DNA of 64,000 bases from Hwanghaeella sp965227365 (GCF_965227365.1 NZ_OZ245754.1:4340001-4404000), one strand, 5' to 3'. Shown: positions 25,259 through 33,825, counted from the first letter of the stretch. Notes: generated by a model from the letters alone, not told the origin. A program made the numbers and translations.

Positions 25259-25972
25259 TTATGCGGTGCGGCGACGGCGCCCCATGACGAACAGTGCGCC
25301 GAGCCCGGAAATCAACAACGGCAGAGCGGCCGGCACCGGTACGACGCCAAGCTGCCCCCCCTGACCTTGGCCCGGGTCGGGATTGGGATTGGGATCGGGA
25401 TCGGGATCGGGATCTTGCAAATCCAGCGCCCCCAGCACACCCGTGGCGCCGAAGAAACCGGTCACGGGATCATCAATCCCGACAGCATCTACCACGTTGC
25501 CAGGGGTAAGGAGGAGAAGATACGAGCCACCAAAATTTCCCGTAATAAGGGGGTTAGCGATAGCGAATTCAGGGTCGAAATGCGAAATGAGGCCAAAGCT
25601 TACATTGGTAAAATCAGCCGAGTTGCCGCCGAAACCATCGATGATGAAAGCGAAGCCGTCGGCGTTGCTGAACCCGATCTTCAAATCGCGGATCGTCGTG
25701 TCGACCCATTCCTGGCCACCCACCGAAAGACCGGAGCCAACGACGGCATTCGGTATGATCCCGGCGAAAGCGCCGGGATCGGGATCGGCCGCACTGAAAT
25801 CGATATCAAAGAAGAAGGTCCCGATTTCCCCGTCCAACACATCGAAGGACCCGACTGGATTGTCGACGAGGACTTCGCCCTCAAATCTCACCGTTGTCGC
25901 GGACGCGTTCGAAAGGGTAGCGGTTAGGAAGACGACCGCCAATGCGATCGCCCGCAAGGAGCAGGTTGTCAT
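25259..25972 (-). CDS. VPLPA/PEP-CTERM-type sorted surface protein
   Basis: A 237-residue exported protein. A signal peptide spans residues 1-26 (LRAIALAVVFLTATLSNASA). The body is a beta-rich, secreted-looking domain with many D/G residues. A DP/NP dipeptide linker at about residues 190-203 leads to a C-terminal tripartite signal: VPVPAALPLLISG, a hydrophobic helix, then RRRR. This is the VPLPA-CTERM form of PEP-CTERM, which is processed by an exosortase in the inner membrane. No exosortase gene is in the window. The linker is encoded by a GGGATY hexanucleotide repeat. Function of the body domain is unknown. Confidence 0.85.
   Translation of the reverse strand: MTTCSLRAIALAVVFLTATLSNASATTVRFEGEVLVDNPVGSFDVLDGEIGTFFFDIDFSAADPDPGAFAGIIPNAVVGSGLSVGGQEWVDTTIRDLKIGFSNADGFAFIIDGFGGNSADFTNVSFGLISHFDPEFAIANPLITGNFGGSYLLLLTPGNVVDAVGIDDPVTGFFGATGVLGALDLQDPDPDPDPNPNPDPGQGQGGQLGVVPVPAALPLLISGLGALFVMGRRRRTA
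25374..25416. repeat. GGGATY hexanucleotide tandem repeat inside the CTERM gene
   Basis: About six or seven copies of a 6-bp unit (GGGATT or GGGATC, with a degenerate first copy) on the plus strand. On the coding strand they give alternating Asp-Pro or Asn-Pro codons. A 6-bp unit changes protein length two residues at a time without shifting the frame. Confidence 0.9.
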
Positions 25973-26719
25973 GAATGCCTCCCGATACAGAATACGGACC
26001 GTCGATCCCCCCGGAACGAATGAACACTGTCCGTCAAAATAACCCGGTCAGGCGAATGCAATCCCGCCAACCGGCACCATACTCGGGGGTCTACACAATA
26101 ATCCTCGGCGTTGTGTGAACAGAACCGGCCAATTTGTTAACCACCGCTCGCAATTAACAGAAATTGGCAAAGAACCCTTGAACTCGACAAATTTTATTGA
26201 TTCGTTCCGGCATGAAACCGGTTCGCTGCCCACAGGAATGCACCCAGGATAGCCTGCCCTATCCTAATTCTAGCCTTTGGTTACAACGAGTTCGTTCCGC
26301 GCATGCCACCATTATTTGATTTATTGTAATCAAGCACTCAAAAGTGGTTTTACGAACCGTTTCTGTTGTTGTTGAGCCCTGTGGACCGTCATTTTCAGTG
26401 CTTGCGGTACAGATTTACCAAAATCGCCAAAGCAGGAAATCCGCGTGCCGAAGCGGCCTGTCACAGGATACATCAACTGCACCCACGTCGCGCGGGGGAA
26501 TGCGCTCGATCTTTCTGGGGTGAGTTACCGTGGCCCCGTCCAACCACGGAACCGGGGACGTCGTCCTCGCTTCATCAGCCCGACACGGGATACGGCCATT
26601 TTATCACTTTTGCCAATCGGCAAGGGATTCTTTGGAGTCCCGGATGGCCAACCCATCCGGCACAGTTCGGGACGAACCCGATCGGAGCCAATAGTGAACC
26701 ATAGGTGAGCGAGTGATTT
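25973..26719. other. Long gene-poor region upstream of the CTERM gene
   Basis: About 750 bp with no convincing gene. The part from 26080 to 26400 is clearly richer in A and T than the surroundings and holds a bulged inverted repeat (26128-26168) and a TTGATT-N6-AATCAA dyad (26316-26333). Short open frames between 26366 and 26708 have no family resemblance. It probably contains the CTERM promoter and perhaps debris beside the tRNA-Leu(CAA) gene. Confidence 0.5.
26128..26168. repeat. Bulged inverted repeat upstream of the CTERM gene
   Basis: GCCAATTT (26128-26135) with AAATTGGC (26161-26168), extended by GTTAA/TTAAC after a 2-nt bulge, loop 13 nt. It lies about 155 bp upstream of the CTERM-protein start and may be a regulator site or RNA hairpin. 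Confidence 0.45.
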
Positions 26720-26806
26720 TGGTGCCCCCGGGGAGACTCGAACTCCCACTTCCGTAAGGAAAACAGATTTTGAGTCTGCCGCGTCTACCAGTTCCGCCAC
26801 AGGGGC
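26720..26806 (-). tRNA. tRNA-Leu (anticodon CAA)
   Basis: An 87-nt class II tRNA with encoded CCA. Acceptor GCCCCTG pairs with CGGGGGC. The anticodon loop CTCAAAA gives CAA, decoding UUG. A long variable arm (GTTTTCCTTACGGAAGT region) and a GTTCGAGTC T-loop are present, typical of leucine tRNA. Confidence 0.95.
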
Positions 26807-26962
26807 CCTCAAAAGGTGCGGCGCCGTCGCAGATGCCTGGGCGGTGCCGGAGGGGTCTAATAGCTTTCCGGGCGCGGGCGGTCAATCGGTCTGTTAGGGT
26901 CCCTGAAGGATAATCGACCGTGCCGCCCGCTGTTTGCGTTCCGCTTGCAGGACCTTCCGCCG

Positions 26963-28165
26963 CTAGGCCGCGTCCCGCGCCCTGTCCGCAATCACCCCGG
27001 CCAGGCGGCTGACCGCCTCGGCGATGACAGGCTCCGGCACATTGGTGAAGTTGAGGCGGATCGTGTTCCGGCTCGGGCTCATGGCGTAAAAAACGTCACC
27101 GGGCACGATCGCCACCCCCGCCGCCGCGGCACGGTCGAAGATATCGCGCGACTCCGCGCCTTCCGGCAGGGTCAGCCAGACGAACATACCACCTTCCGGC
27201 CGGGTCCATGTCACGCCCGCCGGCATATCCTTCTCCAGCGCAGCCAGCATGGCGTCCCGCCGCCCGCGATAGAGATCCCGCGCGCGGGTGGCGGTTTCCG
27301 CCTCGACCCCCGTTTCGATCAGACGCAGCGCCGCGTATTGCGTCAACGGGCTGGTGCAGAGGTCCAGCCCCTGTTTGGAGATGATGATGCCGTCCACCAA
27401 CCGCTGCGGCACGACCATCCAACCGACCCGCAGCGCCGGGGCGAGGGTCTTGGAGACGGTTCCGGTATAGATGACATGCCCGTCATAGGGGCCTTCGCCA
27501 CCGTTATCCGCGAGCGAGAGGAGCGAGGCAGGCTGAACCCCCTCGTAGCGCAAGGCGCCGTAAGGATTATCCTCGATCACGACGACGTCGTCCCGCTGCG
27601 CCGCGGCAACGAGCGCCCGGCGCTGTTCCAACGCCATGGTTTCCCCGGTCGGATTCCGGAAATTCGGCAGGCAATAGGCGAATTTCGGCATCGCCCCTGT
27701 ATCGTCGGACGGTTTGAAACCCGGCGCATTGCCGGACCAGTCGATCGCCGTATAGCCCGGTTCGCAGGGACGCCAGGCATCCAGCGCGCCCAGGAATGTC
27801 GGCTCGTCGAGCGCCACCCGGTCATCCTTGTTCAGCAAGGTCTGCCCGATCAGCGCCAGCCCCTGCTGGCTGCCGGTGGTGATGATCACATTTTCCGCCG
27901 TGACCGAGGTCGCGCCCTCGGCCCGCATCTGTTCGGCGATCATCTCCCGCAACGGTTCGATCCCTTCCGCCGGACCGTATTGCAGCGAGACGGCGGCCTG
28001 ATCGCGGGCAACATGGGCAAAGGCGTCCGCCACCGCGTCGCCCGGGAATAGTTCCGGCGCGGGCAGGCCGCCAGCCAGGGAAATGACGTCGGGCCGCGCA
28101 CCCAGGCGCAGCAGCACCTTGGTCGCGTCATTGGAAGTCTCAAACCAGTCAGCCAGCTTCGTCAT
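26963..28165 (-). CDS. PLP-dependent class I aminotransferase (2-aminoadipate / MocR-type)
   Basis: A 400-residue aminotransferase related to LysN/2-aminoadipate transaminases and the catalytic half of MocR proteins. The cofactor lysine is in the GTVSKTLAPALRVGWMV motif. VIEDNPYGALRYEG carries the pyridine-binding aspartate and tyrosine pattern, YCLPNFRNPTGE binds the ring and phosphate, and the substrate arginine is near the C-terminal NTIRLNFTN. It swaps the amino group of an amino acid with 2-oxoglutarate. It is divergent from an Lrp/AsnC regulator (135-bp gap), a usual pairing in which the regulator senses the amino acid. Confidence 0.9.
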   Translation of the reverse strand: MTKLADWFETSNDATKVLLRLGARPDVISLAGGLPAPELFPGDAVADAFAHVARDQAAVSLQYGPAEGIEPLREMIAEQMRAEGATSVTAENVIITTGSQQGLALIGQTLLNKDDRVALDEPTFLGALDAWRPCEPGYTAIDWSGNAPGFKPSDDTGAMPKFAYCLPNFRNPTGETMALEQRRALVAAAQRDDVVVIEDNPYGALRYEGVQPASLLSLADNGGEGPYDGHVIYTGTVSKTLAPALRVGWMVVPQRLVDGIIISKQGLDLCTSPLTQYAALRLIETGVEAETATRARDLYRGRRDAMLAALEKDMPAGVTWTRPEGGMFVWLTLPEGAESRDIFDRAAAAGVAIVPGDVFYAMSPSRNTIRLNFTNVPEPVIAEAVSRLAGVIADRARDAA

Positions 28166-28263
28166 CGCCCAAATTCCCTAGAAACATCGGTCCAAGACGC
28201 AAACATAATCCCGGATGGGCGGAAAGTGTATGCGAATGCGCTGGCGACATGAGGACGAAATAG

Positions 28264-28298
28264 ATAGTTTATTCTCAAACGACAGATAAAGAGACTAT
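28264..28298. promoter_or_regulatory. Possible Lrp/AsnC autoregulatory dyad
   Basis: ATAGT (28264-28268) and CTC (28274-28276) mirror GAG (28291-28293) and ACTAT (28294-28298) across an AT-rich centre, immediately before the regulator's ATG. The left arm weakly resembles the Lrp consensus. Confidence 0.35.
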
Positions 28299-28300
28299 TT

Positions 28301-28852
28301 ATGCCGGTTGAAATGGATTCGACGGATCGAAAGATCCTGCGCCTGCTGCAAAAGGACGCCACCCTATCCACCGGGGAGATCGCCGACCGGGTTGGGTTGA
28401 GCCAATCGCCGTGCTGGCGGCGGATCCGCCGGCTGGAGGAGGCCGGGGTCATCAGCAAGCGCACGGCCTTGCTGGACGCCAAGGCGCTCGGTTTTCCGGT
28501 TCTGCTGTTCGTTGAGGTGAAGGTTCGCCCGCCGACGCCGTCCGTGCAGGAATCCTTCGAGGAAACCATCCGCCGAATTCCCCGCATTCTCGAATGCTAC
28601 AAGGTAATGGGGGAACGGGACTATGTGCTGAAGGTCGCGGCGCGGTCGATCGAGGATTACGAGGAGAACGTCCACGCGGAATTAATGCGAATCCCGACAC
28701 TGTGGAACATGACAACGACCATGGTCATGTCCTCGGTAAAGGCGACGACGGAACTTCCGCTTACTCCAGATCCGCCGCCAGCAGCTCCGCGTCGGCCTCC
28801 GCCTTCCGGCGATGAGGCGCATCCATATACTCCGCGGATTGCATCTCCATAA
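28301..28852 (+). CDS. Lrp/AsnC family regulator with C-terminal extension
   Basis: A 183-residue leucine-responsive-type regulator. The helix-turn-helix is at about residues 5-55 (DRKILRLLQKDATLSTGEIADRVGLSQSPCWRRIRRLEEAG), followed by the RAM ligand domain with VMGERDYVLKVAARSIEDYEE. The family normally ends about where ATTELPL occurs (residue about 152). Here the frame continues 31 more residues, proline-rich, because no stop is met until 28852, inside the 3' end of zapE on the other strand. It probably controls the divergent aminotransferase. GAT AAAGAG-type spacing supports the ATG at 28301; ATG 28313 is also possible. Confidence 0.85.
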   Translation: MPVEMDSTDRKILRLLQKDATLSTGEIADRVGLSQSPCWRRIRRLEEAGVISKRTALLDAKALGFPVLLFVEVKVRPPTPSVQESFEETIRRIPRILECYKVMGERDYVLKVAARSIEDYEENVHAELMRIPTLWNMTTTMVMSSVKATTELPLTPDPPPAAPRRPPPSGDEAHPYTPRIASP

Positions 28853-29930
28853 GGCGGGAAACCGTGCGCTCAAATTCAAAGGCGTGCCGGCCTTCAGGAT
28901 AGATATCCTGCGGCGGCGCTTCCGCGGCCATCACGATATTGACCTTGTGCTCGTACAGCGCGTCGATCAGCGTCATGAAGCGTTTGGCCTCGTTCCGCTT
29001 GGATTCATGCAGCTTGGGCACACCGTTCAAAACCAGCGTGTGATAACGCCCGGCGACGGCGATGAAATCCTCGGCCCCGCGCGGCTGCTCGCACAGTTCC
29101 TGAAAACTCATCCAGGCAACCCCCCGCGCGGCCCGGGAGACCTGAATGGTCCGGCCGCGGACCTCGACCTCGTCCGGCTCGACCTGGGCGCCCTCGGTCA
29201 GGTCGTTGAACGCCTTTTCCAACTGCTTGGTCGATGCAGGGCCCAGCGGCGCATGATAGATCTTGATGCTTTTCAGGCGGATCAACCGGTAGTCCGTCGG
29301 CGAATCAAGATGCAGGACATCCAGCTTCTGCTTCAGCAGATCGATGAAGGGCAGGAAATTCGCCCGCTGCAGACCGTCCTTGTACAGGTCATCGGGCGGC
29401 CAGTTGCTGGTCGCGACCACCACGACACCGTCTTCGAAAAGATATTCGAACAGCCGGCCCAGAATCATCGCATCGGCGATATCGGTGACATGGAATTCGT
29501 CGAAACACAGCAACGTCACGTTCTCCGCCAGTTCGGCGGCGATCTTCGGCAGAGGGTCTGTTTCCTTGTTCTTCCGGTTCTTTTGTTCCTGCCGCCAGGC
29601 ATGGACCTTACCGTGGACTTCGATCATGAATTCGTGGAAATGGACGCGCCGTTTCGCCTTCATGTCCACTTCGTCGAAGAAGAGGTCCATCAGCATGCTC
29701 TTGCCGCGGCCGACGCCGCCGAACATGTACAGCCCCTGGGGCGCTTCCGCCCGACGCCGGGCAAGGCCCAGACGTTCCTTCCAGCCCGATTGCCCGGATT
29801 TGGCCGCATAGCCTTTCAAGGCATGGTGAAGACTTTGCAGCTTTTCCGCCGCCAGTTCCTGCAGCGGGTCCTCCCGCAAAGTGCCGTCAGCTTTCAGCGC
29901 GCGATATCGAAATAGCGGGCCGTCCCCCAT
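28761..29930 (-). CDS. zapE: AFG1-like ATPase / cell-division protein ZapE
   Basis: A 389-residue AFG1-family AAA-like P-loop ATPase. Walker A GGVGRGKSMLMDLF is near residue 73, Walker B LLCFDEFHV and the sensor region VVVVATSNWPPDDLYKDGLQR follow, and the C-terminal helical part is typical. ZapE interacts with FtsZ in proteobacteria and the mitochondrial relative handles unassembled respiratory subunits. The 3' end overlaps the extended Lrp frame by 92 bp on the opposite strand. It starts at the ATG at 29930, downstream of the OMP gene. Confidence 0.9.
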   Translation of the reverse strand: MGDGPLFRYRALKADGTLREDPLQELAAEKLQSLHHALKGYAAKSGQSGWKERLGLARRRAEAPQGLYMFGGVGRGKSMLMDLFFDEVDMKAKRRVHFHEFMIEVHGKVHAWRQEQKNRKNKETDPLPKIAAELAENVTLLCFDEFHVTDIADAMILGRLFEYLFEDGVVVVATSNWPPDDLYKDGLQRANFLPFIDLLKQKLDVLHLDSPTDYRLIRLKSIKIYHAPLGPASTKQLEKAFNDLTEGAQVEPDEVEVRGRTIQVSRAARGVAWMSFQELCEQPRGAEDFIAVAGRYHTLVLNGVPKLHESKRNEAKRFMTLIDALYEHKVNIVMAAEAPPQDIYPEGRHAFEFERTVSRLMEMQSAEYMDAPHRRKAEADAELLAADLE

Positions 29931-29962
29931 CGCGGAACACCAACCTTCCTTAGCAGTAAAGA

Positions 29963-30634
29963 CTAAAACCGATAGTTCAGGGAAAGCGTCACTTCATTGG
30001 AGGTGTAGTTGTCGGCCTTGAAGCTTTCCCCGCCGGCCAGCGGACCGGAATCCACTTCACCGAGATTGATGAAGCGATAGCCGATGTCGACGCCGAAACT
30101 GTCGGTCACATACCAGGAGAGCCCGGCCATGACGCCGAGCGCCAGATTGTCCGTGCTGTTCTCCGTCGTCACGATCGCACCGGCGAAATTGTTCCGGTCG
30201 ATTTCCGACGTATTACGCGCCCAGCCCACCGAGGCACCGAGATAAGGCACCCAATCCTTGCCGAAATGGCGAATTTCCCAGGCAAGGTTCACCAGGGCGG
30301 TGGTGGTGTTCAGGTTGTTTTCATACCCGATCGTCGGCGGGCCGTTATCACGTGCGTCGAAATCGAAGCGGAACCGGTATCCGACCTCGAATTCCGCCCG
30401 CAGGGGAACGTCGCCGAAGGAATAGCCCAGGACGCCGCCGGCACCGGCCACCAGATCTTCGTCGTTATTGATCTGGAACGCGGTCATGCCGACGGTCGTG
30501 ACGTCCTGCACTTCAGACAGGAAAGACCCGACCCCCTTCAGACCGATATAGGCACGGCCTTCCTCGGCCTGTGCCGTGGACACGAAGCCTGAAAAGACAA
30601 GAACCGCGGACAGGAGCAACCGCCGACCAACCAT
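29963..30634 (-). CDS. Outer-membrane beta-barrel protein (Omp25/OmpX-like)
   Basis: A 223-residue protein with a signal peptide (RRLLLSAVLVFSGFVSTAQA) and an eight-strand porin-like pattern of alternating hydrophobic residues. Strand-like segments include GRAYIGLKGVGSFLS, PLRAEFEVGYRFRFDF, VPYLGASVGWAR, FGVDIGYRFINLG and the final NEVTLSLNYRF, ending in an aromatic residue as expected for BAM recognition. It belongs to the small outer-membrane protein A-like/Omp25 group. The ATG at 30634 begins the signal peptide; the longer frame to 30769 would cross the infC terminator. Confidence 0.82.
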   Translation of the reverse strand: MVGRRLLLSAVLVFSGFVSTAQAEEGRAYIGLKGVGSFLSEVQDVTTVGMTAFQINNDEDLVAGAGGVLGYSFGDVPLRAEFEVGYRFRFDFDARDNGPPTIGYENNLNTTTALVNLAWEIRHFGKDWVPYLGASVGWARNTSEIDRNNFAGAIVTTENSTDNLALGVMAGLSWYVTDSFGVDIGYRFINLGEVDSGPLAGGESFKADNYTSNEVTLSLNYRF

Positions 30635-30756
30635 ATTCCCCACCTCGACCGAATATTTTCCTAAACCGGTTATGCCGAATGTCCGTCCGCGTGTCGAGGA
30701 TTCCGGTCCACCCGGCCCCGGCCGCCACGGAACAAATGGGGTGGCGATCAAGCAAA

Positions 30757-30783
30757 AAGGGCCCGGCAAATCGCCGAGCCCTT
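30757..30783 (-). terminator. Rho-independent terminator of infC
   Basis: On the minus strand AAGGGC-T-CGGC pairs with GCCG-G-GCCCTT (one mismatch) around a 5-nt loop and is followed by TTTTTGC. It begins 33 bp beyond the infC stop, so no ribosomal protein gene follows infC in the transcript. Confidence 0.85.
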
Positions 30784-30815
30784 CCCGAAAACCGCGATGC
30801 GGCTGCGCTTTTCGA

Positions 30816-31352
30816 TCAGCGCGGCGCCAGCACCATGATCATCTGCCGGCCTTCCATCGATGGATGCTGTTCGACCTTGGCCTTTTCGTCCATCTCTTCC
30901 TTTACACGGTTCAGGACTTCCATTCCCAGGTCCTGGTGGGCCATTTCACGGCCCCGGAACCGCAGGGTGACCTTCACCTTGTCGCCCTCTTCGATGAACT
31001 TGTGCATGGAACGCATTTTGACATCATAGTCGTGCTGATCAATGTTCGGACGGAACTTGATCTCTTTGACTTCAATGACTTTTTGCTTCTTGCGTGCTTC
31101 GTTCTTGCGCTTCTGGGCTTCGTATTTGTACTTGCCGTAGTCGAGGATTTTCGCCACCGGCGGATCGGCGTTCGGCGAAATCTCCACAAGGTCCAACCCG
31201 ACGTCGAAGGCCATCTTGATTGCCTCCTCGGTCGCGGTTACCCCGACATTCTCTCCCTCAGCGTCAATCAACCGCACTTCGCGCGCGGTGATGTCTTCGT
31301 TTACCCGCGGCCCGTCCTTTGACGGGGGCGGCGCAAAAAATGGCCGTCGTAT
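30816..31352 (-). CDS. infC: Translation initiation factor IF-3, probable ATA start
   Basis: IF-3 binds the 30S subunit, blocks premature 50S joining and proofs the start codon. The 178-residue product has the N-domain (VNEDITAREVRLIDAEGENVGV), the basic linker KYEAQKRKNEARKKQK, and the C-domain (KEIKFRPNIDQHDYDVK to RQMIMVLAPR). The first ATG-like codon is a GTG at 31277, but that would remove the conserved start of the N-domain. In frame upstream lies RRPFFAPPPSKDGPRVNEDI, preceded by ATA (31350-31352) and a perfect AGGAGG 5 nt before it (31358-31363). Rare start codons are the known basis of IF-3 autoregulation. It is downstream of thrS, as in many bacteria. Confidence 0.9.
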   Translation of the reverse strand: MRRPFFAPPPSKDGPRVNEDITAREVRLIDAEGENVGVTATEEAIKMAFDVGLDLVEISPNADPPVAKILDYGKYKYEAQKRKNEARKKQKVIEVKEIKFRPNIDQHDYDVKMRSMHKFIEEGDKVKVTLRFRGREMAHQDLGMEVLNRVKEEMDEKAKVEQHPSMEGRQMIMVLAPR

Positions 31353-31552
31353 AGTGTCCTCCTGAAGGCGTCTCTTCGCCTTGCCGTGTTTTCAGAAATT
31401 GTACCGTATCCCAGGCCGGAACCCTAGTCGAATCCGCAACGCGATGTCGATTGCGCCGTCGACAGGGCTTTGACCCGTCTTCATGGCACGACGGTGACGA
31501 ACCATATCACCGCCGCCCCACCCGCCGGTCAGTACCCCGGCGGACCCGAATA

Positions 31553-33529
31553 TCACACCGTTCCCGGCATTGTCGCGTCCGTTTTAAGGATAGCGAGTGC
31601 GTCGTCAAGCGCAAGAACCTCCTGCGCCTTGCCGCCCAGGCGGCGTACGGCGACGGTGCCCTCCTCCGCCTCACGATTGCCCACGACCAGCATCGTCGGC
31701 ACCTTCATATGGCTGTGCTCGCGGACCTTGTAGTTGATTTTCTCGTTCCGCAGGTCCGTTTCGACTCTCAGACCGGCATTGCGGCAGGCCGCGGCGACCT
31801 GTTCGGCATAGCCGTTCGCATCCGAGGTGATGGTCGCCACGACCACCTGAACCGGGGCGAGCCACATCGGGAAGCGGCCGGAATACTGCTCGATCAGGAT
31901 GCCCATGAAGCGTTCGAACGACCCCAGGATCGCCCGATGCAGCATGACCGGGCGGTGCCGGGCGCCGTCCTCAGCGACATAGGTTGCATCCAGACGGTCG
32001 GGCAGGACGAAGTCGACCTGCAGCGTGCCGCATTGCCAATCCCGACCGATGGCGTCGCGCAGAACGAATTCCAGCTTCGGCCCATAGAAGGCGCCTTCGC
32101 CAGGATTGAGCTTCACCTCGACCCCGGCCGCCGTCGTCGCGTCCATCAACGCCTTTTCCGCCTTGTCCCAGACCGCGTCGTCGCCGGCGCGCTTTTCCGG
32201 ACGGTCGGAGAATTTCACGATGAATTCCTCGAAGCCGAAATCGCGATAGATCGAGGCCAGCAGGTCGATGAATTCCTTCGTCTCGCTTTCGATCTGGTCT
32301 TCCGTGCAGAAGATATGGGCGTCGTCCTGGGTGAAGGCGCGCACCCGCATCAGGCCGTGCAGCGCGCCCGACGGCTCGTAGCGGTGGCAGGACCCGAATT
32401 CCGCCATGCGCAGCGGCAGATCACGATAGGATTTGATGCCCTGCCGGAAGACCTGGACATGGCCCGGACAGTTCATCGGTTTCAGGGCCAGCATGCGCTT
32501 GTTGTAGGCATGGTGCCCTTCATCCCCGGCATCCGCCGGGTGGTCCGTATCCGCTTCCTCCACTTCCGCCACGAACATGTGCTCGCGGAATTTCTCCCAG
32601 TGGCCGGATTCTTCCCAAAGCTTTCGGTCGACAAGCTGCGGTGTCTTCACTTCGACATAGCCAGCGTCTTCCAGCCGGTTGCGCATATAGCGTTCCGCCT
32701 GGCGATAAACCGTCCAGCCCTTGGGATGCCAGAAGACCGACCCCATCGCTTCTTCCTGCATATGGAACAGGTCGAGCTCCCGGCCCAGTTTGCGGTGATC
32801 GCGCTTTTCCGCTTCCTCGATCCGCGTCAGATGAGCCTTCAGTTCCTTCTCGGTCCGCCACGCCGTGCCATACAGACGCTGCAGCTGCGGCCGGCTGCTG
32901 TCGCCGCGCCAATAGGCGCCGGCCAGCTTCATCAGCTTGAAGGCCTTGGGCAGTTTGCCCGTGGATTCCAGATGCGGCCCGCGGCAAAGATCCAGCCATT
33001 TCTCACCCTGGCGATAGATCGTCAGCGGCTCGTCCGCCGGCAACTCGCCGACCCATTCGGCTTTGAAGTCCTCGCCGATCTGATTGAAGTAATCGACGGC
33101 GTCGGCACGGTCCCATTCCTCGCGCACGATCTTGTCGTTGCGGTCGACGATCTCCGCCATCTTCTTTTCGATTTTCTCGAAATCCTCCGTGGAGAAAGGC
33201 TCTTTGCGGTGGAAATCGTAGTAGAAGCCGTCCTCCGTCGCCGGGCCGAAGGTGATCTGCGTGCCGGGAAAAAGCTCTTGCACCGCCTGCGCCAGGACAT
33301 GGGCGGCGTCATGCCGGATGATCTCCAGCGCGTCCTCATGATCCTTGGTGACGATTTCCACCCGGCTGTCTTTTTCGATGGGGCGGGACAGGTCCCACAA
33401 TTCGCCATTCACCTTCACCACCATCGCGGCCTTGGCCAGACCGGGACCGATCGAAGCGGCAAGTTCCCCGCCCGTGACGGCGCCGTCGAATTCGCGGACG
33501 TTCCCGTCGGGAAGCGTGATCGCTACCAT
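31553..33529 (-). CDS. thrS: Threonyl-tRNA synthetase
   Basis: A 658-residue class II synthetase that charges tRNA-Thr. The order is complete: TGS domain (VAITLPDGNVREFDG), the editing domain with HDAAHVLAQAVQELFP and the later YDFHRKEPFS, the catalytic core (MNCPGHVQVF, RMAEFGSCHRYEPSGALHGLMRVRAFTQDDAHIF, GPKLEFVLRDAIGRDWQCGTLQVDF, HRAILGSFERFMGILIEQYSGRFPMWLAPVQV) and the anticodon-binding domain. It precedes infC with a 200-bp gap, the standard thrS-infC order. Confidence 0.97.
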   Translation of the reverse strand: MVAITLPDGNVREFDGAVTGGELAASIGPGLAKAAMVVKVNGELWDLSRPIEKDSRVEIVTKDHEDALEIIRHDAAHVLAQAVQELFPGTQITFGPATEDGFYYDFHRKEPFSTEDFEKIEKKMAEIVDRNDKIVREEWDRADAVDYFNQIGEDFKAEWVGELPADEPLTIYRQGEKWLDLCRGPHLESTGKLPKAFKLMKLAGAYWRGDSSRPQLQRLYGTAWRTEKELKAHLTRIEEAEKRDHRKLGRELDLFHMQEEAMGSVFWHPKGWTVYRQAERYMRNRLEDAGYVEVKTPQLVDRKLWEESGHWEKFREHMFVAEVEEADTDHPADAGDEGHHAYNKRMLALKPMNCPGHVQVFRQGIKSYRDLPLRMAEFGSCHRYEPSGALHGLMRVRAFTQDDAHIFCTEDQIESETKEFIDLLASIYRDFGFEEFIVKFSDRPEKRAGDDAVWDKAEKALMDATTAAGVEVKLNPGEGAFYGPKLEFVLRDAIGRDWQCGTLQVDFVLPDRLDATYVAEDGARHRPVMLHRAILGSFERFMGILIEQYSGRFPMWLAPVQVVVATITSDANGYAEQVAAACRNAGLRVETDLRNEKINYKVREHSHMKVPTMLVVGNREAEEGTVAVRRLGGKAQEVLALDDALAILKTDATMPGTV

Positions 33530-33655
33530 TGTTTCATTCCTTGCTTCAGAAAACGTAATGCAGTTCGAAAGAGGGGCCCGGAAACCGGCGCGGCGGCATC
33601 GCTATCGATGGAACAAGCGTCGGGCGGGCAGTGTCGCAATGACAACGGGAAGACG

Positions 33656-33669
33656 ACCCCCTAGGGGGT
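33656..33669. repeat. Perfect 14-bp palindrome upstream of thrS
   Basis: ACCCCCTAGGGGGT lies about 130 bp upstream of the thrS start in the 296-bp gap between thrS and the GT9 gene. It could be a regulator site or RNA hairpin; no leader peptide or T-box-like structure was recognised. Confidence 0.4.
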
Positions 33670-33825
33670 TCGCTTCAGGAAGGTACCGGCGCCAGGGACG
33701 CGCACACCGTCATTCAGGGCAAATTCGAACACAACATTCATCCCGGTAAGACCGTTCGTCGAAGGCTCGGCCTCGACCGCGCGCGACTTTAGCGAAAGCC
33801 CCTTCCAAGTCAAGGCAAGCCGCCC

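Noticed and set aside
26316..26333. TTGATT-N6-AATCAA as an FNR box
   Set aside because: TTGAT and ATCAA are separated by 8 bp, not 4, so it does not fit the FNR family spacing.
26445..26708. An 87-codon frame upstream of tRNA-Leu(CAA)
   Set aside because: No ribosome site, no domain, and unusual residue make-up.
26525..26812. A protein frame across tRNA-Leu(CAA) (PVAELVDAADSKSV type)
   Set aside because: A well-known artefact of translating leucine tRNA genes.
31275..31277. GTG as infC start
   Set aside because: It removes the conserved beginning of the IF-3 N-domain and has no ribosome site, while AGGAGG plus ATA upstream fits.
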